Shown here one piece after another: positions 62,610 to 64,000 of a DNA stretch of 64,000 bases. Numbering within the stretch: position 1 is the stretch's first letter; each line of letters begins with the position of its first letter. The stretch is from the NCBI RefSeq assembly GCF_025153455.1, contig NZ_JANZNT010000002.1, positions 434,001-498,000 on the forward strand, given 5' to 3'. The notes below the pieces were generated by a model. That model was not told the DNA's origin, did not search any database, and saw only the letters and a program-made list of their open reading frames with translations. The translations under genes were made by a program, and so were the position numbers. This stretch comes from Sphingomonas sp. BGYR3 (lineage in GTDB: Bacteria; Pseudomonadota; Alphaproteobacteria; Sphingomonadales; Sphingomonadaceae).

Positions 62610-63833
62610 TCAGGCCGGCCGCAACAGGCCGTGATGCTTTTTACCGGCGGAAATCCGCACCTCTCCGGCAACGGTCACCATTGCCGCCTCGTCCGCGATC
62701 TTTTCGCCCTCGACCCGTGCGCCGCCACCCTTGATCAGCCGCCGTGCCTCGCCCTTGGATGCCGCAAAGCCCAGGCCCACCAGCGCATCGACGATCGCGA
62801 TCGAACCGCTGACTGCAAGCGTCGGGAGCGAGCCGCCAGCGGCCCCTTCCTCGAAGGTGCGGCGGGCGGTTTCGGCTGCTGCCTGCGCGGCATCGCGGCC
62901 GCGGCACATGGCGGTCGCCTCGTTCGCCAGCACCTTCTTCGCTTCGTTGATCTCCGCGCCCTCAAGCGCCTCCAGCCGGGCAATCTCGTCCAGCGGCAGA
63001 TCGGTGAACAGGCGCAGGAACCGGCCGACATCGCGGTCGTCGGTGTTCCGCCAGAACTGCCAGTAATCATAGGCGGGCAGCGCATCCTCGTTCAGCCAGA
63101 CCGCGCCCGACATGGTCTTGCCCATCTTGCCGCCGTCCGCCGTGGTGATCAGCGGCGTGGTGACGCCGTAAACCTCGGTCCCGTCGACGCGGCGCGACAG
63201 TTCCACGCCGTTGATGATGTTGCCCCACTGATCCGATCCGCCCATCTGCAGGCGGCAGCCGATGCGGCGCGACAGTTCCAGAAAGTCGTACGCCTGAAGG
63301 ATCATGTAGTTGAATTCGAGGAAGCTGAGGGACTGTTCGCGGTCCAGGCGCAGCTTGACCGAATCAAAGCTGAGCATCCGGTTGACGCTGAAATGCTGGC
63401 CGATGTCGCGCAGGAACGGGATATATTCCAGCGCGTCGAGCCATTCGGCATTGTCGAGCATCACCGCATCGGTCGGACCGTCGCCGAATGTCAGGAAGCG
63501 TTCGAACACCGTCTTGATCGACGCGATGTTCGCCGCGATGACATCCCCGGTCATCAGCTTCCGCGCCTCGTCCTTGAAACTGGGGTCGCCGATCTTGCCG
63601 GTGCCGCCGCCCATCAGCACGATGGGCTTGTGCCCCGTTTGTTGCAGGCGGCGCAGCAGCATGATCTGAACCAGGCTGCCGACATGAAGCGACGGCGCGG
63701 TCGGATCGAACCCGATATAGCCGGGCACCACCTGTTTCACGGCCAGCGCGTCGAGCGCGGCCGCGTCGGTCATCTGGTGCACATAGCCGCGCGAGGACAG
63801 CAGGCGGAGGAGGTCGGATGCGTATTCGGTCAT
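62610..63833 (-). CDS. tyrS: Tyrosyl-tRNA synthetase
   Basis: The 407-residue class I aminoacyl-tRNA synthetase charges tRNA-Tyr. The HIGH-like motif is PSLHVGSL near residue 50, the KMSKS-like motif is [13 protein letters not shown], and [20 protein letters not shown] is typical of bacterial TyrS. The C-terminal S4 domain is [14 protein letters not shown]. Confidence 0.97.
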   Translation of the reverse strand: MTEYASDLLRLLSSRGYVHQMTDAAALDALAVKQVVPGYIGFDPTAPSLHVGSLVQIMLLRRLQQTGHKPIVLMGGGTGKIGDPSFKDEARKLMTGDVIAANIASIKTVFERFLTFGDGPTDAVMLDNAEWLDALEYIPFLRDIGQHFSVNRMLSFDSVKLRLDREQSLSFLEFNYMILQAYDFLELSRRIGCRLQMGGSDQWGNIINGVELSRRVDGTEVYGVTTPLITTADGGKMGKTMSGAVWLNEDALPAYDYWQFWRNTDDRDVGRFLRLFTDLPLDEIARLEALEGAEINEAKKVLANEATAMCRGRDAAQAAAETARRTFEEGAAGGSLPTLAVSGSIAIVDALVGLGFAASKGEARRLIKGGGARVEGEKIADEAAMVTVAGEVRISAGKKHHGLLRPA

Positions 63834-63908
63834 GACAGCGCGCGCATAGCGAAGCGCGATGCCAGTGTCATCCGCAGGTTTCGGAATGAAGCCCTGTGCC
63901 CAGGTGGT

Positions 63909-64000
63909 TCAGCGGTTCACCCGGATCGGGGTGAAGACATAGAAGATCACGGGAACGACGATCAGCGTGCCGAACAGCAGGGCGGCGATTTCAGACCGCT
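63909..64000 (-). CDS. C-terminal end of a probable RND efflux permease (partial)
   Basis: The last 29 codons before a TGA (63909-63911) read EIAALLFGTLIVVPVIFYVF then TPIRVNR, the hydrophobic final helix typical of RND-family exporters. The gene continues beyond the window. The call is tentative because only the tail is visible. Confidence 0.55.
   Translation of the reverse strand, partial: RSEIAALLFGTLIVVPVIFYVFTPIRVNR

Noticed and set aside
1..64000. CRISPR arrays, tRNA and rRNA genes, prophage att sites
   Set aside because: No regularly spaced repeats, cloverleaf sequences or rRNA-like stretches were seen on either strand by reading; tRNAscan-SE and CRISPR finders would be decisive.

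Overview
The window is high-GC DNA (visibly mid-60s percent, except a lower-GC patch at about 6.2-7.6 kb) from an alphaproteobacterium, most likely Sphingomonadaceae (Sphingomonas or a close relative). Pointers are the ntrX-hfq-hflX order, an Hfq with two Sm domains in one chain, a large signal-peptided TonB-dependent receptor without SusD, and the style of the hypothetical proteins. This assignment comes from gene content and order; no database was searched.

Region 1 (1-23.3 kb) is mostly housekeeping: the NtrX C-terminus, tandem Hfq, HflX, HisI, a small lipoprotein, a LiuR-type MerR regulator with a DmdC-like acyl-CoA dehydrogenase, then a small accessory patch (decayed IS1595-type transposase, a small reverse-strand ORF, a 295-residue protein with a duplicated winged-helix-like unit, a 403-residue HTH protein). 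After this come a Tat-exported Gfo/Idh/MocA oxidoreductase, a YdbS/YdbT pair, a SleB-type cell-wall hydrolase, a small membrane protein, cysteine synthase, an MFS exporter, glutaminase, Mfd, SdhE and RecG.

Region 2 (23.3-62.2 kb) is a nearly continuous pectin, chiefly rhamnogalacturonan-I (RG-I), utilisation locus. It holds a TonB-dependent receptor; two PL11 rhamnogalacturonan lyases; a PcRGLX/YetA-like (PL26-type) lyase candidate with a YesU/DUF6250-like partner; two CE12 acetylesterases and another SGNH hydrolase; two GH28, two PL22-type and two GH43-type proteins; GH53 galactanase, GH35 beta-galactosidase, GH105 and GH115; an alpha/beta hydrolase; L-rhamnose mutarotase; a GPH/MFS symporter; an RpiB/LacAB-type (DhuI-like) isomerase with KduD; and an IclR-family regulator. 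The inferred flow: esterases and side-chain hydrolases strip the polymer, PL11 and exo-lyases cut the backbone, oligomers cross by the receptor and the symporter, GH105 and PL22 release unsaturated galacturonate, and DhuI-like plus KduD turn it into 2-keto-3-deoxygluconate. Three unrelated genes (27.3-29.5 kb) interrupt the locus.

Each main transcription-unit start in region 2 carries a related imperfect palindrome built on TTATGTGRA half-sites (about 23.35, 29.60, 35.31, 41.73, 46.64, 55.87 and 62.15 kb), with a weaker copy before the IclR gene (32.91 kb). This makes the IclR protein the leading candidate for a locus-wide regulator.

Region 3 (62.2-64 kb) returns to ordinary genes: a PilZ protein, tyrosyl-tRNA synthetase, and the C-terminus of a probable RND efflux permease cut by the window end. 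I found no rRNA, tRNA or CRISPR array, and no gene-free stretch longer than 300 bases.
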